DNA from: Pseudooceanicola aestuarii | GTDB lineage: Bacteria; Pseudomonadota; Alphaproteobacteria; Rhodobacterales; Rhodobacteraceae | Assembly (NCBI RefSeq): GCF_010614805.1 | Contig: NZ_JAAFZC010000001.1 | Location: forward strand, 1-64,000 | Length of the DNA: 64,000 nt | Reading direction: 5' to 3' | Shown here: positions 44,215-53,747 of the stretch, piece after piece | Layout of the letters: each line of letters opens with the position of its first letter | Position numbering within the stretch: position 1 is the first letter of the stretch | The notes under the pieces: model-generated | Told to the model about the DNA's origin: nothing | Seen by the model: only the letters and a program-made list of their open reading frames with translations | Databases searched by the model: none | Translations under genes and position numbers: made by a program

Positions 44215-45381
44215 TTACCTCTTGGCTTGGTGATCCAGCAGGCGGCGCATGAAATCATGGCCCGCCTCGAACTGGGAGATCTCGATGAATTCGTCCGGCT
44301 GGTGCGCCTGCGCGATGTCGCCCGGACCACAGACCACGGCGGAATAGCCATGGTTCTGGAAATGCCCCGCCTCGGTGCCGTAGCTGACCACGTGGGTGCC
44401 GTTGTCGCCGGTCAGGCCGCGCACCAGCGCCTCCGCCGTGCTGTCCGGTTCGGGCGCCAGGCCCGGCGCGGCAAAGGCGCGGGTCAGCGCGATGAAGCAC
44501 GAGGGCTGCACCGCCTGCATCTCGGCCTCCACCCGGCGCACCTGCGCCTCGAAGGCGCGGGCGTACTCCTCGGGGTCTTCGCCGGGCACGCAGCGGAAGG
44601 AGATGACAAAACGGCAGTCGCGCGCGGTGATGTTGTGGGCGGTGCCGCCCTCGATCACGCCGACATGGGCATTGGTCCAGGGCGGGTCGAACAGCGCGTC
44701 GGTGCCCTGCGGATGGCGCGCGGCGTTGGTGGCGTTCACGCCATTCGCCCAGTCGACCAGCCGCGCCGCCTGCATCACCGCAGACACGCCGGTATGGGAC
44801 AGGGAGGAATGCACCTCGAACCCGCGCAGGTGCACGTCGAAGGCCACGCTGGCCTTGTGCCCCGTCACCGCCTGCAAGGTCGTGGGTTCGCCGATGATCG
44901 CCATGGCGGCGCGCGGCAACTGCGGGGCGGCGTCGCGGATCAGCGGGTCGGCACCGATCACGCCGATTTCCTCGTCATAGCTCAGCGCGACTTGCAGCGG
45001 CGCGGCCAGATCGCGGGAACAGGCCTCCGCCACCGCCCAGATGGCCAGCGCGTCGAACCCCTTCATGTCGGCACAGCCACGCCCGTAGTAGCGCCCGTCC
45101 CGTTCGGTCACGGTGAAGGGGTCGCCGGACCAGTCCTGACCGTCCACCGGCACCACGTCGGTGTGGCCCGACAGCACGATGCCGCCCTCCTGCATCGGTC
45201 CGGCATGGGCCCACAGCCCCGCCTTGGGCTGATCGGGATGCAGGTGGCGGATGCAGGTGGCGCCATGCGCCTCAAGGTAATCCTGCACCCAGTCGATCAG
45301 CGGCAGGTTGCTGTCACGGCTGACGGTGGGAAAGGCAACGAGAGTTTCCATGATCTGGAACGGCGTCAGGCGCGAGGCCAT
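44215..45381 (-). CDS. argE: acetylornithine deacetylase-like M20 peptidase
   Basis: A 388-residue M20A metallohydrolase, closest in motif order to acetylornithine deacetylase. Sequences include LSGHTDVVPVDGQDWSGDPF, GRGCADMKGFDALA, SYDEEIGVIGADPLI, and the late His region with CGPGDIAQAHQPDEFI. The usual ArgE job is to free ornithine from N-acetylornithine. Here the gene is in a run with another M20 gene and a peptide-transport ATPase and is not beside arginine genes, so it may act on other acyl amino acids. The symbol is given for similarity only. It has an AAGGA site and starts 24 bp after the ATPase stop. Confidence 0.85.
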   Translation of the reverse strand: MASRLTPFQIMETLVAFPTVSRDSNLPLIDWVQDYLEAHGATCIRHLHPDQPKAGLWAHAGPMQEGGIVLSGHTDVVPVDGQDWSGDPFTVTERDGRYYGRGCADMKGFDALAIWAVAEACSRDLAAPLQVALSYDEEIGVIGADPLIRDAAPQLPRAAMAIIGEPTTLQAVTGHKASVAFDVHLRGFEVHSSLSHTGVSAVMQAARLVDWANGVNATNAARHPQGTDALFDPPWTNAHVGVIEGGTAHNITARDCRFVISFRCVPGEDPEEYARAFEAQVRRVEAEMQAVQPSCFIALTRAFAAPGLAPEPDSTAEALVRGLTGDNGTHVVSYGTEAGHFQNHGYSAVVCGPGDIAQAHQPDEFIEISQFEAGHDFMRRLLDHQAKR

Positions 45382-45405
45382 GGGATATCCTTTGAAACTG
45401 GCTGA

Positions 45406-47244
45406 TCAGTACCCGCTGTCCGTCAGGAGAACCCAATGATCCTCCCCCTTGCGGGAGAACACGGTTTCCGCAGGCTTATACCCAAGCGGGTGAATAGGCG
45501 AGGGGATGGGTTTGAAATTCAGGTCCTTCTCGCTTTTGCGGCGGGCCGGATCGGCAATGGGAACCGCCTTCATCAGCGCCTGAGTATAGGGATGTTGGGG
45601 GTTCTCGAACACCGCCTGGCGGGAGCCGATTTCCACGATCCGGCCCAGGTACATCACCCCCACCCGATGGCTGACCCGTTCGACCACGGCCATGTCGTGG
45701 CTGATGAAAAGGAAGGACAGGCCCAGGTCGGCCTGAAGCTCCATCATCAGGTTCAGAACCTGCGCCTGCACCGACACGTCCAGCGCCGATACCGCCTCGT
45801 CCGCGACGATCAGCTTGGGGTTCAGGGCCAGCGCGCGCGCGATGGCGACGCGCTGCCGCTGACCGCCGGACAATTCATGCGGATAGCGGCGCAGGAAGGA
45901 CCGGGGCAGTTCTACCCGGTCGAACAGCATTTCCACACGTTTGTGCATCTCGGCGCCCTTGTAGGTGCCGAAATTGCGCATCGGTTCGGCCACCTGGTCC
46001 GACAGCTGCATCTGCGGGTTGAGCGAGGCAAACGGATCCTGAAAGATCATCTGCATGTCCAGCCGCGCCCGGCGCAGCGCGCCTGCCCCCTTGGCCATGA
46101 TGTCCTGCCCGTCCAGCACCACCTGCCCGCTGTCGGGTTCGATCAGCCGCAGCAGCGACCGCCCGGCGGTGGATTTCCCGCAGCCGGATTCCCCCACAAG
46201 GCTGAGGGTCTGGCCCTTGCGGATCTCGAAGGAGATGTCCTCCACCGCGTGGACCTGCGCCACGGTGCGACGGAAGAACCCGCCCTTGACCGCGAAGCGT
46301 GTGGTCAGGTTCTTCACGCTCAGCAGGACATCCTCGGTTCCGGGAATGGGCGCGATCTTCTGATCCTCCACCCCGAACAGCTTCATCGGTTCGGGCAGGG
46401 CCTTGCCGCGCATCTCGCCCAGTTTGGGGACGGCGGCCAGCAGCGCCTTGGTGTAATCGTGCTGCGGATCGTTGAAAATCTGGTCGACCGGCCCTTCCTC
46501 GACCTTGTTGCCGCGAAACATGACCACGACGCGATCGGCCATCTGGGCGACCACCGCCATGTCATGGGTGATGAACATGACGGCGGCGCCGGTCTCGCGT
46601 TTCAGGCGGTCCATCAGGGCCAGGATCTCCGCCTGGATGGTGACGTCCAGCGCGGTGGTCGGCTCATCCGCGATCAGCAGGCGCGGTTCGCAGGCCATGG
46701 CGATGGCGATCACCACGCGCTGGCGCATGCCGCCGGACAACTCATGCGGATATTGCGTCATCCGCCGTTCCGGTTCGGGGATGCGCACCTGCCGCAAAAG
46801 ATCCAGCGCCCGCGCCCGTGCCGCGCTCCGTGTCAGTTTTTTGTGCAGCATCAGCCCTTCGGTCAGCTGTCGCCCCACCGTGAAGACGGGGTTCAGCGCC
46901 GTCATCGGCTCCTGAAAGATCATCCCGATCTCGTTGCCGCGGATCGTGCGCATCACGTCCTGGCCGGCATTGGCGACGTCGATCTCTCCGCCATCGCGCC
47001 GGTCGAACAGCAGCCGCCCGCCGGAAATCGTGCCTCCGCCGAACTCCACCAGACGCATCAGCGAGAGCGAGGACACCGATTTTCCCGACCCGGATTCCCC
47101 AACGATGCAGACCGTTTCGCCCGGATTGACGGCAAAGGAGACGTCCTTCACCCCCTCGACCGTGCCGGCACGGGTCTGGAAGGAGACGCGCAGGTTCTCG
47201 AACCTGGCGATCGACTGCGCCTCGTCGGGCGAACGGTCCAGCAT
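45406..47244 (-). CDS. peptide ABC transporter ATPase, fused DppD-DppF type
   Basis: A 612-residue protein with two ATP-binding cassettes. The first (about 15-260) has Walker A GESGSGKS, signature LSGGMRQR and Walker B LLIADEPTTALDVT. The second (about 320-570) has GESGCGKS, LSGGQRQR and LIVADEAVSALDVS. Each is followed by the oligopeptide/dipeptide C-terminal segment (for example PQHDYTKALLAAVP and PQHPYTQALMKAVP). Start chosen at 47244 with an AAGGGA site; 47313 is also open. It is transcribed away from the binding protein and permeases (47491-51326), which it should energise. The 246-bp gap between them presumably holds both promoters. Confidence 0.95.
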   Translation of the reverse strand: MLDRSPDEAQSIARFENLRVSFQTRAGTVEGVKDVSFAVNPGETVCIVGESGSGKSVSSLSLMRLVEFGGGTISGGRLLFDRRDGGEIDVANAGQDVMRTIRGNEIGMIFQEPMTALNPVFTVGRQLTEGLMLHKKLTRSAARARALDLLRQVRIPEPERRMTQYPHELSGGMRQRVVIAIAMACEPRLLIADEPTTALDVTIQAEILALMDRLKRETGAAVMFITHDMAVVAQMADRVVVMFRGNKVEEGPVDQIFNDPQHDYTKALLAAVPKLGEMRGKALPEPMKLFGVEDQKIAPIPGTEDVLLSVKNLTTRFAVKGGFFRRTVAQVHAVEDISFEIRKGQTLSLVGESGCGKSTAGRSLLRLIEPDSGQVVLDGQDIMAKGAGALRRARLDMQMIFQDPFASLNPQMQLSDQVAEPMRNFGTYKGAEMHKRVEMLFDRVELPRSFLRRYPHELSGGQRQRVAIARALALNPKLIVADEAVSALDVSVQAQVLNLMMELQADLGLSFLFISHDMAVVERVSHRVGVMYLGRIVEIGSRQAVFENPQHPYTQALMKAVPIADPARRKSEKDLNFKPIPSPIHPLGYKPAETVFSRKGEDHWVLLTDSGY

Positions 47245-47490
47245 GGCATCCCTTTCTGGCAAAGCGTCCCGGAACGCTACCGAGGGCCGCGCGCCGTTGT
47301 CAAACTCCGCCAAGGCTTACCTTTGCGTCAGTGAAAAGCGAGTCTTGCTTTTTTGCACGGTTCCCTTTTCGATGAGCCCATTGCGCCAGACCCATGGACT
47401 GCCCTGCCGGGACAGCGGCACCGGGGAGGTCCGGTCTGGTGAACAACACCCCGACCCGGAAGAGGTACGGGATCCAACAAGGAGAGAACC

Positions 47491-49197
47491 ATGAAAGTGA
47501 AAACGCTACTGATGGGCGCTGCGGCGGCCTCTGTCATGGCGCCCGCCGCGATGGCAGAGCGCGGCGCGGACGGCCACGTCAACATCATCTACTGGCAGGC
47601 GCCGTCGATCATGACGCCCTACCTGTCCGGCGGCACCAAGGACATCGAGGCGGCATCGCTGGTGATCGAACCGCTGGGCCGCTACGATCAGGACGGCAAT
47701 CTGGTCCCCTACCTGGCCGCCGAGATCCCCACCGTCGAGAATGGCGGCGTCTCCGAGGATCTGACTTCCATCACCTGGAAGCTGAAGGAGGGCCTGCTGT
47801 GGTCCGACGGCTCTCCGGTGACCTCGGCCGACGTGGCCTTTACCGCGGAATATTGCATGCATCCCGAGGGCGGCTGTGCCCAATTCGCCAAGTTCGACGG
47901 CGTCGAAAGCATCGAGACCCCGGACGACATGACCGTGGTGGTGACCTTCGCCACGCCCAAGCCGAACCCTTATGGCCCGTTCATGGGCGGCCAGTCGCCC
48001 ATCATCCAGAAGGCCCAGTTCCAGGATTGCCTGGGCGCGCGTGCCCCCGAATGCACCGAGGCGAATTTCAACCCGATCGGCACCGGCCCCTTCGTGGTCG
48101 ACGAGTTCCGCCCCAACGACGTGATTTCCCTGTCGGCCAATCCCAACTACCGTGACCCGGCGAAACCCGCCTTTGCCACCGCCACGCTGAAGGGCGGCGG
48201 CGATGCGACGGCGGCGGGGCGCGCGGTGCTGGAAACCGGCGAGTTCGACTACGCCTGGAACCTGCAACTTGCGCCCGAGGTGCTGGCCAAGATGGCCGAA
48301 GGCGGCAAGGGCACTCCGGTCTCGGCCTTCGGCACTCTGGTCGAACGGATAGAGATGAACCTGACCAACCCGTCCCCCGACCTGCCGGCGGACACCCGTG
48401 CCACGGTCGCCGAACCTCATCCGATCCTGTCGGACATGAAGGTCCGCAAGGCGCTGTCCATGGCCATCGACCGCGATCTTCTGGTGGAAATCGGCTACGG
48501 CCAGGCCGGTCGCCCGACCTGTAACCTGGTGCCCGCGCCGGAGCTTTATGCCTCTCCCAACACCGATTGCCTGACCCAGGACATGGAGGGCGCCAAGGCC
48601 CTGCTGGAAGAAGCCGGCTGGACCGACAGCGACGGCGACGGCGTGCGCGACAAGGACGGCATGACCCTTTCGCTGCTGTACCAGACCTCTACCAACGCGG
48701 TGCGTCAGGATTTCCAGGCGATCATCAAGCAGTGGTGGGAAGAGCTGGGCGTCGAGGTCGAGCTGCGCAACATCGACGCCTCGGTCTTCTTTGGCGGTGA
48801 TCCGGGCAGCCCGGACACGTTCCAGAAGTTCTATGCCGACGTGGAAATGTACGCCAACAACTTCGACGGCACCGATCCGCAATCCTACCTGGCGATGTAC
48901 CGTTGCGGCAACGAGCCGAAGCCGTCCTCCCAATGGCAGGGCGAAAACATCAACCGCTTCTGCGACCCCGCCTATGACGCGCTGGCGGACGAGCTGGCGC
49001 AGACCGGATCGCTCGACGAACGCGGCCGCATCGCCAAGCAGATGAACGAGATGCTGACCAAGGACACCTACACCATCGTCCCGCTGGTCGATCGTGGCCG
49101 GGTCTCCGCCCATTCCAACACGCTGGGCGGCGTGGTCCTGAACACCTGGGACAGCGAACTGTGGAACGCGGCCGATTGGTACCGCATCCAGGAATGA
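47491..49197 (+). CDS. periplasmic peptide-binding protein of an ABC importer
   Basis: A 568-residue solute-binding protein (SBP_bac_5 family). The signal peptide is clear, with a hydrophobic core and cleavage probably after AAMA near residue 22. The mature part includes LKEGLLWSDGSPVTSADVAFT, NPIGTGPFVVDEF, MKVRKALSMAIDRDLLV and the C-terminal TYTIVPLVDRGRVSAHSN. It contains a Cys-containing loop (CMHPEGGCAQ), which may form a disulfide. A GGAGAG site precedes the ATG. It is followed by a strong hairpin and then two permease genes, the usual arrangement that gives more binding protein than permease. Confidence 0.94.
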   Translation: MKVKTLLMGAAAASVMAPAAMAERGADGHVNIIYWQAPSIMTPYLSGGTKDIEAASLVIEPLGRYDQDGNLVPYLAAEIPTVENGGVSEDLTSITWKLKEGLLWSDGSPVTSADVAFTAEYCMHPEGGCAQFAKFDGVESIETPDDMTVVVTFATPKPNPYGPFMGGQSPIIQKAQFQDCLGARAPECTEANFNPIGTGPFVVDEFRPNDVISLSANPNYRDPAKPAFATATLKGGGDATAAGRAVLETGEFDYAWNLQLAPEVLAKMAEGGKGTPVSAFGTLVERIEMNLTNPSPDLPADTRATVAEPHPILSDMKVRKALSMAIDRDLLVEIGYGQAGRPTCNLVPAPELYASPNTDCLTQDMEGAKALLEEAGWTDSDGDGVRDKDGMTLSLLYQTSTNAVRQDFQAIIKQWWEELGVEVELRNIDASVFFGGDPGSPDTFQKFYADVEMYANNFDGTDPQSYLAMYRCGNEPKPSSQWQGENINRFCDPAYDALADELAQTGSLDERGRIAKQMNEMLTKDTYTIVPLVDRGRVSAHSNTLGGVVLNTWDSELWNAADWYRIQE

Positions 49198-49209
49198 TGC
49201 CCTGACGCG

Positions 49210-49235
49210 GCGGGGCGGTCTTCGGACCGCCCCGC
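49210..49235 (+). other. hairpin with UUCG loop after the binding-protein gene
   Basis: A perfect 11-bp stem, GCGGGGCGGTC with GACCGCCCCGC, is closed by TTCG and begins 13 nt after the stop codon. No T-run follows. Such hairpins stabilise the upstream message and reduce read-through, so binding protein is likely made in excess over the permeases. Confidence 0.75.
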
Positions 49236-49336
49236 ACGGGCGTTGCAACGCCGGACCTGACCCTGCGCGAAACGCGGCGCGGGCGGTCCTCGCCAACATG
49301 ACATTCCACATATTTCACGAAGGGTGATCCGGGTAG

Positions 49337-50344
49337 ATGCTGACCTTCACGTTCCGCCGCCTTGTCCTTTCGGTTCCCACGCTTCTGTTCATCGCGGTCG
49401 TGATCTTCGGCCTGCTGCAACTCGCCCCCGGCGACCCGATGGCCCAGGTGCCACTGACGGTCCCGCCCGAGGTCAAGCAGCGGATGCGCGAAGCCCTGGG
49501 ACTGGGAGAGGCCTGGTACCTGCAATTCTGGAAATGGCTGGTCCAGTTCTTCTGGGTCGAACCCCAGGTGCTGATCGACCACATCTTCGGCACCGGCCTG
49601 GCCGAGGGCAAGCTTCGCATTCTCAGCTGGCAGACCCGGTCGCCGGTGATGGATATCGTGGTCCAGCGCCTGCCGCAGACCCTGTGGGTCGTGGGCACCG
49701 CCTATGTGGTCGCCGTGCTGATCGCCCTGCCCATCGGGATCTATTCCGCCTACCGGCACTATTCGGTCTTCGACAATGTCGGCACCTTCGTCACCATGGT
49801 CGGCTACTCGGTGCCGCCGTTCTTCTCCGGGGTGCTGGTGATCGTCATCTTCTCCGTCAACCTGGGCTGGTTCCCGTCGATTTACGACACCACCCACCAG
49901 GTGGTGGATTGGCAAAGCTTCAAGGTGCAATTGATGCAGATGGTGATGCCGGTGATGGTGCTGGCGCTACAGATCACCAGCCAGATCAGCCGTTTCATGC
50001 GCGCCTCGATGCTGGACAACCTGCATCAGGACTACGTGCGCACCGCCCGCGCCAAGGGGCTGTCGGAGAAGGTCGTCGTGCTGGTACACGTACTGCGCAA
50101 CTCCCTGATCCCGGTGATCACCGTCATCGCCCTGGGCATTCCCCAGATCTTCGGCGGGGCGATCATCACCGAACAGATCTTCAAGGTAAACGGGATCGGG
50201 CAATTGCTGATCACCGCGATCTACGCCAACGACATCCCAATGGTGCAGACGCTGACCTTTATCTTCGCGGTGCTGATCGTCCTGTTCAACCTGATTGCCG
50301 ATGTTCTCTACGGCATCCTGGACCCGAGGATCCGCTATGACTGA
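49337..50344 (+). CDS. peptide ABC transporter permease, DppB type
   Basis: A 335-residue inner-membrane permease. It starts with a membrane helix (LTFTFRRLVLSVPTLLFIAV), has a periplasmic loop of about 80 residues, and four to five further helices. The cytoplasmic EAA-type loop is visible as YVRTARAKGLSEKVVVLVHV. The TPALS-like region near residue 250 reads IFGGAIITEQIF. It overlaps the next permease by 8 bp (ATGACTGA), a coupling typical of DppB/DppC pairs. Confidence 0.94.
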   Translation: MLTFTFRRLVLSVPTLLFIAVVIFGLLQLAPGDPMAQVPLTVPPEVKQRMREALGLGEAWYLQFWKWLVQFFWVEPQVLIDHIFGTGLAEGKLRILSWQTRSPVMDIVVQRLPQTLWVVGTAYVVAVLIALPIGIYSAYRHYSVFDNVGTFVTMVGYSVPPFFSGVLVIVIFSVNLGWFPSIYDTTHQVVDWQSFKVQLMQMVMPVMVLALQITSQISRFMRASMLDNLHQDYVRTARAKGLSEKVVVLVHVLRNSLIPVITVIALGIPQIFGGAIITEQIFKVNGIGQLLITAIYANDIPMVQTLTFIFAVLIVLFNLIADVLYGILDPRIRYD

Positions 50345-51326
50345 CAAACGCCTCCCCCCCGATTCCGGCGGGCCCGAGACCGTCGTGCCGGCAACCGCAG
50401 GCGCCACCGGCGCGGGTGGCGTGCTGGACGGCCCCGTCCCCACCGCCCCGCCGCGCAGCCAATGGCGCGACGTCTGGGACCAGTTCCGCCGCCATCGCGG
50501 GGCCATGGTGGGAGGGGTGGTTTTCCTGCTGATCGTGGCCGGGGTGCTGGTCGGCCCCCTGCTGTGGCCCTATGACGCCGGATTCATCGACATCCGCGCC
50601 CGCAACCAGGGGCCGACGCTGGCCCATCCCTTCGGCACCGATCAGCTGGGTCGCGACATGCTGGCCCGGATGATGGCGGGCGGGCGCGTCTCTGTCGCCG
50701 TGGGCATGACCGCGATGCTGCTGGCGCTGGTCCTGGGATCGACCATCGGCGTCCTGGCGGGATATTTCCGGCGGCTGGACGGGCTGCTGATGCGGATGAC
50801 GGATCTGTTCCTGGCCCTGCCGCTGCTGCCGCTGCTGCTGGTCATGGTGCTGCTGTTCCGTGACCCGCTGTCCAAGGCCTTCGGCCCGGAGATGGGAATC
50901 TTCGTGCTGATGGTGTCGGCCATCGGCATCACCTCCTGGATGCCAACCGCACGGATCGTGCGCGGAGACGTGCTGGCCCTGAAGGAGCGGGAGTTCGTGC
51001 TGGCCGCGCGGTCCATCGGAACGACGAACCGGATGATGATCTTTCGCCACATCCTGCCCAATGTCGTCTCGCCCATCGTGGTGTCGGCCACGCTGGGCAT
51101 CGCCAATGCGATCATCACCGAATCGGCGCTGTCCTTCCTGGGCCTCGGCTTTCCGCCCGATTTCCCGACCTGGGGCCGGCTTCTGTTCGATGCGGTGGAT
51201 TACATGCAGCAGAACCCGGAACGGGTGCTGTTGCCGGGCGTTGCGATTTCTCTGACCGTGCTGTCGGTGAACTATCTGGGCGACGGGCTGCGCGACGCGT
51301 TGGACCCGCGCATTCGCGGCCGCTGA
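50337..51326 (+). CDS. peptide ABC transporter permease, DppC type
   Basis: A 329-residue partner permease. An N-terminal cytoplasmic stretch of about 55 residues, rich in Pro, Gly and Ala, precedes the first helix (GAMVGGVVFLLIVAGVLVG). The periplasmic segment has PFGTDQLGRDMLARMMAGGR, typical of DppC/OppC. The EAA loop reads EFVLAARSIGTTNRMMIFRHILPN, and LGLGFPPDFPTWGRLL follows. Start chosen at the ATG overlapping the upstream permease stop (50337). It is followed by a good terminator. Confidence 0.94.
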   Translation: MTDKRLPPDSGGPETVVPATAGATGAGGVLDGPVPTAPPRSQWRDVWDQFRRHRGAMVGGVVFLLIVAGVLVGPLLWPYDAGFIDIRARNQGPTLAHPFGTDQLGRDMLARMMAGGRVSVAVGMTAMLLALVLGSTIGVLAGYFRRLDGLLMRMTDLFLALPLLPLLLVMVLLFRDPLSKAFGPEMGIFVLMVSAIGITSWMPTARIVRGDVLALKEREFVLAARSIGTTNRMMIFRHILPNVVSPIVVSATLGIANAIITESALSFLGLGFPPDFPTWGRLLFDAVDYMQQNPERVLLPGVAISLTVLSVNYLGDGLRDALDPRIRGR

Positions 51327-51353
51327 CGGCGCCGCAAACCCGGCACCTGAGAG

Positions 51354-51385
51354 GGGGCGGCACGCGCGGGCGGCCGCCCCTTTTT
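51354..51385 (+). terminator. Rho-independent terminator of the peptide importer operon
   Basis: The 8-bp stem GGGGCGGC/GCCGCCCC (51354-51361 and 51373-51380) is followed directly by TTTTT. It begins 28 bp after the last permease stop and ends the binding-protein operon. Confidence 0.85.
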
Positions 51386-51446
51386 CATGGCCGGATCGAA
51401 CTCCGCGCCACCCCGCGCGTTGGCTCCGCATCGAAAGGAGATCCCG

Positions 51447-52187
51447 ATGCCCCGGACCGCAACGCTCTATCGTATGGACATGCCAGACCACCTTTGCCCC
51501 TTCGGTTTGAAATCCCGATGGCTGCTGCGGCGCAAAGGCTACGCAGTCGATGATCACCTGCTGACCAACCGGAGGGAAACGGATGCCTTTCAGCGCAAAC
51601 ATGACGTGACCACCACGCCCCAGACCTGGATCGAGGGCACGCGCATCGGCGGCTATGACGACCTTCGCGCCCATTTCGGCAGCCCCCTGAAGGCGGAGGG
51701 AGAGACGACCTACCGGCCGGTCATCGCCCTGTTTGCCGTCGCCCTGGCCCTCGCGCTGGCGATGCTCTGGCGGGCCGGCGCGCCGATCCTGTCCCTGGAA
51801 TTGGTGGCGCGTTTCGCCGCCATTGCCATGGTGCTGCTGGGCCTTCAAAAGCTGCGCGACGTGGAGAGTTTCTCAACCATGTTCCTGAATTACGACCTGC
51901 TGGCGCGGCGGCAGGTCGGCTACGGCTATGTTTACCCCTGGGCCGAAACGGGCGCCGGGCTGCTGATGTTGGCCGGTGCGCTCACCTGGCTGGCCGCGCC
52001 CGTGGCGCTGGTCATCGGGACCATCGGCGCCGTGTCGGTGATCAAGGCCGTCTATATCGACAAGAGAGAACTGAAATGCGCCTGCATGGGCGGCGGCAGC
52101 GACGTGCCGTTGGGCTTTGTCTCCCTCACGGAGAACCTGATGATGGCGGCGATGGGCGTCTGGATGCTGACCCGTCTGTTCACCTGA
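51447..52187 (+). CDS. glutaredoxin-MauE fusion membrane protein
   Basis: A 246-residue protein joining a glutaredoxin-like domain to a MauE/DoxX-type membrane domain. Residues 1-80 have the thioredoxin-like layout, but the active site is CPFG, with one cysteine instead of CPYC. The cis-proline region is VTTTPQTW and the end reads IGGYDDLRAHFG. Four membrane helices follow (about 90-240), with a CxC pair in KCACMGGGSDVPLGF near the last helix. MauE proteins help form disulfides or mature redox enzymes. I infer a membrane redox relay whose partner is unknown. The start has AAAGGAG nine bases upstream; the open frame to 51387 is unlikely. Confidence 0.85.
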   Translation: MPRTATLYRMDMPDHLCPFGLKSRWLLRRKGYAVDDHLLTNRRETDAFQRKHDVTTTPQTWIEGTRIGGYDDLRAHFGSPLKAEGETTYRPVIALFAVALALALAMLWRAGAPILSLELVARFAAIAMVLLGLQKLRDVESFSTMFLNYDLLARRQVGYGYVYPWAETGAGLLMLAGALTWLAAPVALVIGTIGAVSVIKAVYIDKRELKCACMGGGSDVPLGFVSLTENLMMAAMGVWMLTRLFT

Positions 52188-52299
52188 TCCGGCAGCCTAC
52201 CTGCCCGGCCCTCTCCCACAGACCTGGCCCCGTGGCCCGATACAACGCAAAGGGGGCGATGGTCGCCCATCGCCCCCTCGTCATGTCATGTGATCGCGT

Positions 52300-53733
52300 T
52301 CAGGTCATCTTGGTCAGCAGATCGTCCAGCGATTTCTTGGCATCGCCGTAGAACATCCGCGTGTTGTCCTTGTAGAACAGCGGGTTCTCGATCCCGGAAT
52401 AGCCGGTGCCCTGCCCGCGCTTGGACACGATCACGTTCTTGGCCTTCCAGACCTCCAGCACCGGCATCCCGGCGATGGGCGAATTGGGATCGTCCTGCGC
52501 CGCCGGGTTCACGATGTCGTTGGAGCCGATGACGATCACCACGTCGGTGTCGGGGAAATCGTCGTTGATCTCGTCCATCTCCATCACGATGTCATAGGGC
52601 ACCTTGGCCTCTGCCAGCAGCACGTTCATGTGCCCCGGCAGACGGCCCGCAACCGGGTGGATGGCAAACCGGATTTCCTTGCCCTTGGCGCGCAGCTTGC
52701 GGGTCAGTTCGCTGACCGATTGCTGCGCCTGCGCCACCGCCATGCCGTAGCCCGGCACGATGATCACGCTGTCGGCCTCGTCCAGAAGCGACGCGACACC
52801 ATCGGTGTCGATCGCCACCTGCTCGCCCTCCACCTCCATCGCCGGACCCGCCGCGCCGCCGAAGCCGCCCAGAATGACCGAGATGAAGGACCGGTTCATG
52901 GCCTTGCACATGATGTAGGACAGGATCGCCCCGGAAGAACCGACAAGCGCCCCCACAACGATCAGCAGATCATTGCCCAGCGAGAAGCCGATGGCCGCCG
53001 CCGCCCAGCCGGAATAGCTGTTCAGCATGGAAACCACGACCGGCATGTCCGCGCCGCCGATGCCCATGATCAGGTGGTAGCCGATGAACAGCGCGAACAG
53101 CGTCATCAGGAACAGCGGCAGGAACCCGCCGGTATTGAAGTACCAGATCAGGCAGATCACCGACAGGCCCGCAGCCGCGGCGTTCAGGATATGCCCGCCC
53201 GGCAGTTTCGTCGCTGCCGAGGAGACCTTGCCCGCCAGCTTGCCATAGGCGATCACCGATCCGGTGAAGGTCACGGCGCCAATGAACACGCCCAGGAAGA
53301 GCTCTACCCGCAGGATGTTCACCTCGACCGCCGTCTTGTGCGACACGATGGCGGCGAACCCTTTCAGCGCCTCGTATTGCTCATGCGGCATGGCCATGAC
53401 GCGAACCAGTTCCAGATGGGCGTTGTAGCCCACGAAGACCGCCGCCAGCCCGACCAGGCTGTGCATCGCCGCCACCAGCTGCGGCATCTCGGTCATCTGG
53501 ACGCGTTTTGCGACGACCACGCCGATCAGGCCACCAGCCGCGATCAGCACCGCCGACAACAGCCAGAGCCCGGCACCCGGGCCGATCAGCGTCGCCAGAA
53601 CCGCAAGGCCCATGCCGACGATGCCGTACCACACCGCGCGTTTCGCGCTTTCCTGTCCGGACAGACCGCCCAGCGACAGGATGAAGAGGACCGCCGCGAC
53701 CACATAGGCCGCCGTCGTGAATCCGAATTCCAT
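52300..53733 (-). CDS. pntB: NAD(P) transhydrogenase subunit beta
   Basis: A 477-residue membrane subunit of proton-translocating transhydrogenase, which uses the proton gradient to reduce NADP+ with NADH. The N-terminal part has about eight membrane helices (to about 270). The C-terminal domain III (about 290-477) binds NADP(H), with [35 protein letters not shown] and [17 protein letters not shown]. It starts 15 bp after pntA with GAGG upstream. Length and order match PntB of alphaproteobacteria. Confidence 0.97.
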   Translation of the reverse strand: MEFGFTTAAYVVAAVLFILSLGGLSGQESAKRAVWYGIVGMGLAVLATLIGPGAGLWLLSAVLIAAGGLIGVVVAKRVQMTEMPQLVAAMHSLVGLAAVFVGYNAHLELVRVMAMPHEQYEALKGFAAIVSHKTAVEVNILRVELFLGVFIGAVTFTGSVIAYGKLAGKVSSAATKLPGGHILNAAAAGLSVICLIWYFNTGGFLPLFLMTLFALFIGYHLIMGIGGADMPVVVSMLNSYSGWAAAAIGFSLGNDLLIVVGALVGSSGAILSYIMCKAMNRSFISVILGGFGGAAGPAMEVEGEQVAIDTDGVASLLDEADSVIIVPGYGMAVAQAQQSVSELTRKLRAKGKEIRFAIHPVAGRLPGHMNVLLAEAKVPYDIVMEMDEINDDFPDTDVVIVIGSNDIVNPAAQDDPNSPIAGMPVLEVWKAKNVIVSKRGQGTGYSGIENPLFYKDNTRMFYGDAKKSLDDLLTKMT

Positions 53734-53747
53734 TGTCCTCTACCCCC

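Noticed and set aside
45436..47334. Plus-strand open frame of 632 codons opposite the fused ATPase
   Set aside because: Composition artefact; the minus strand encodes two intact ATP-binding cassettes.
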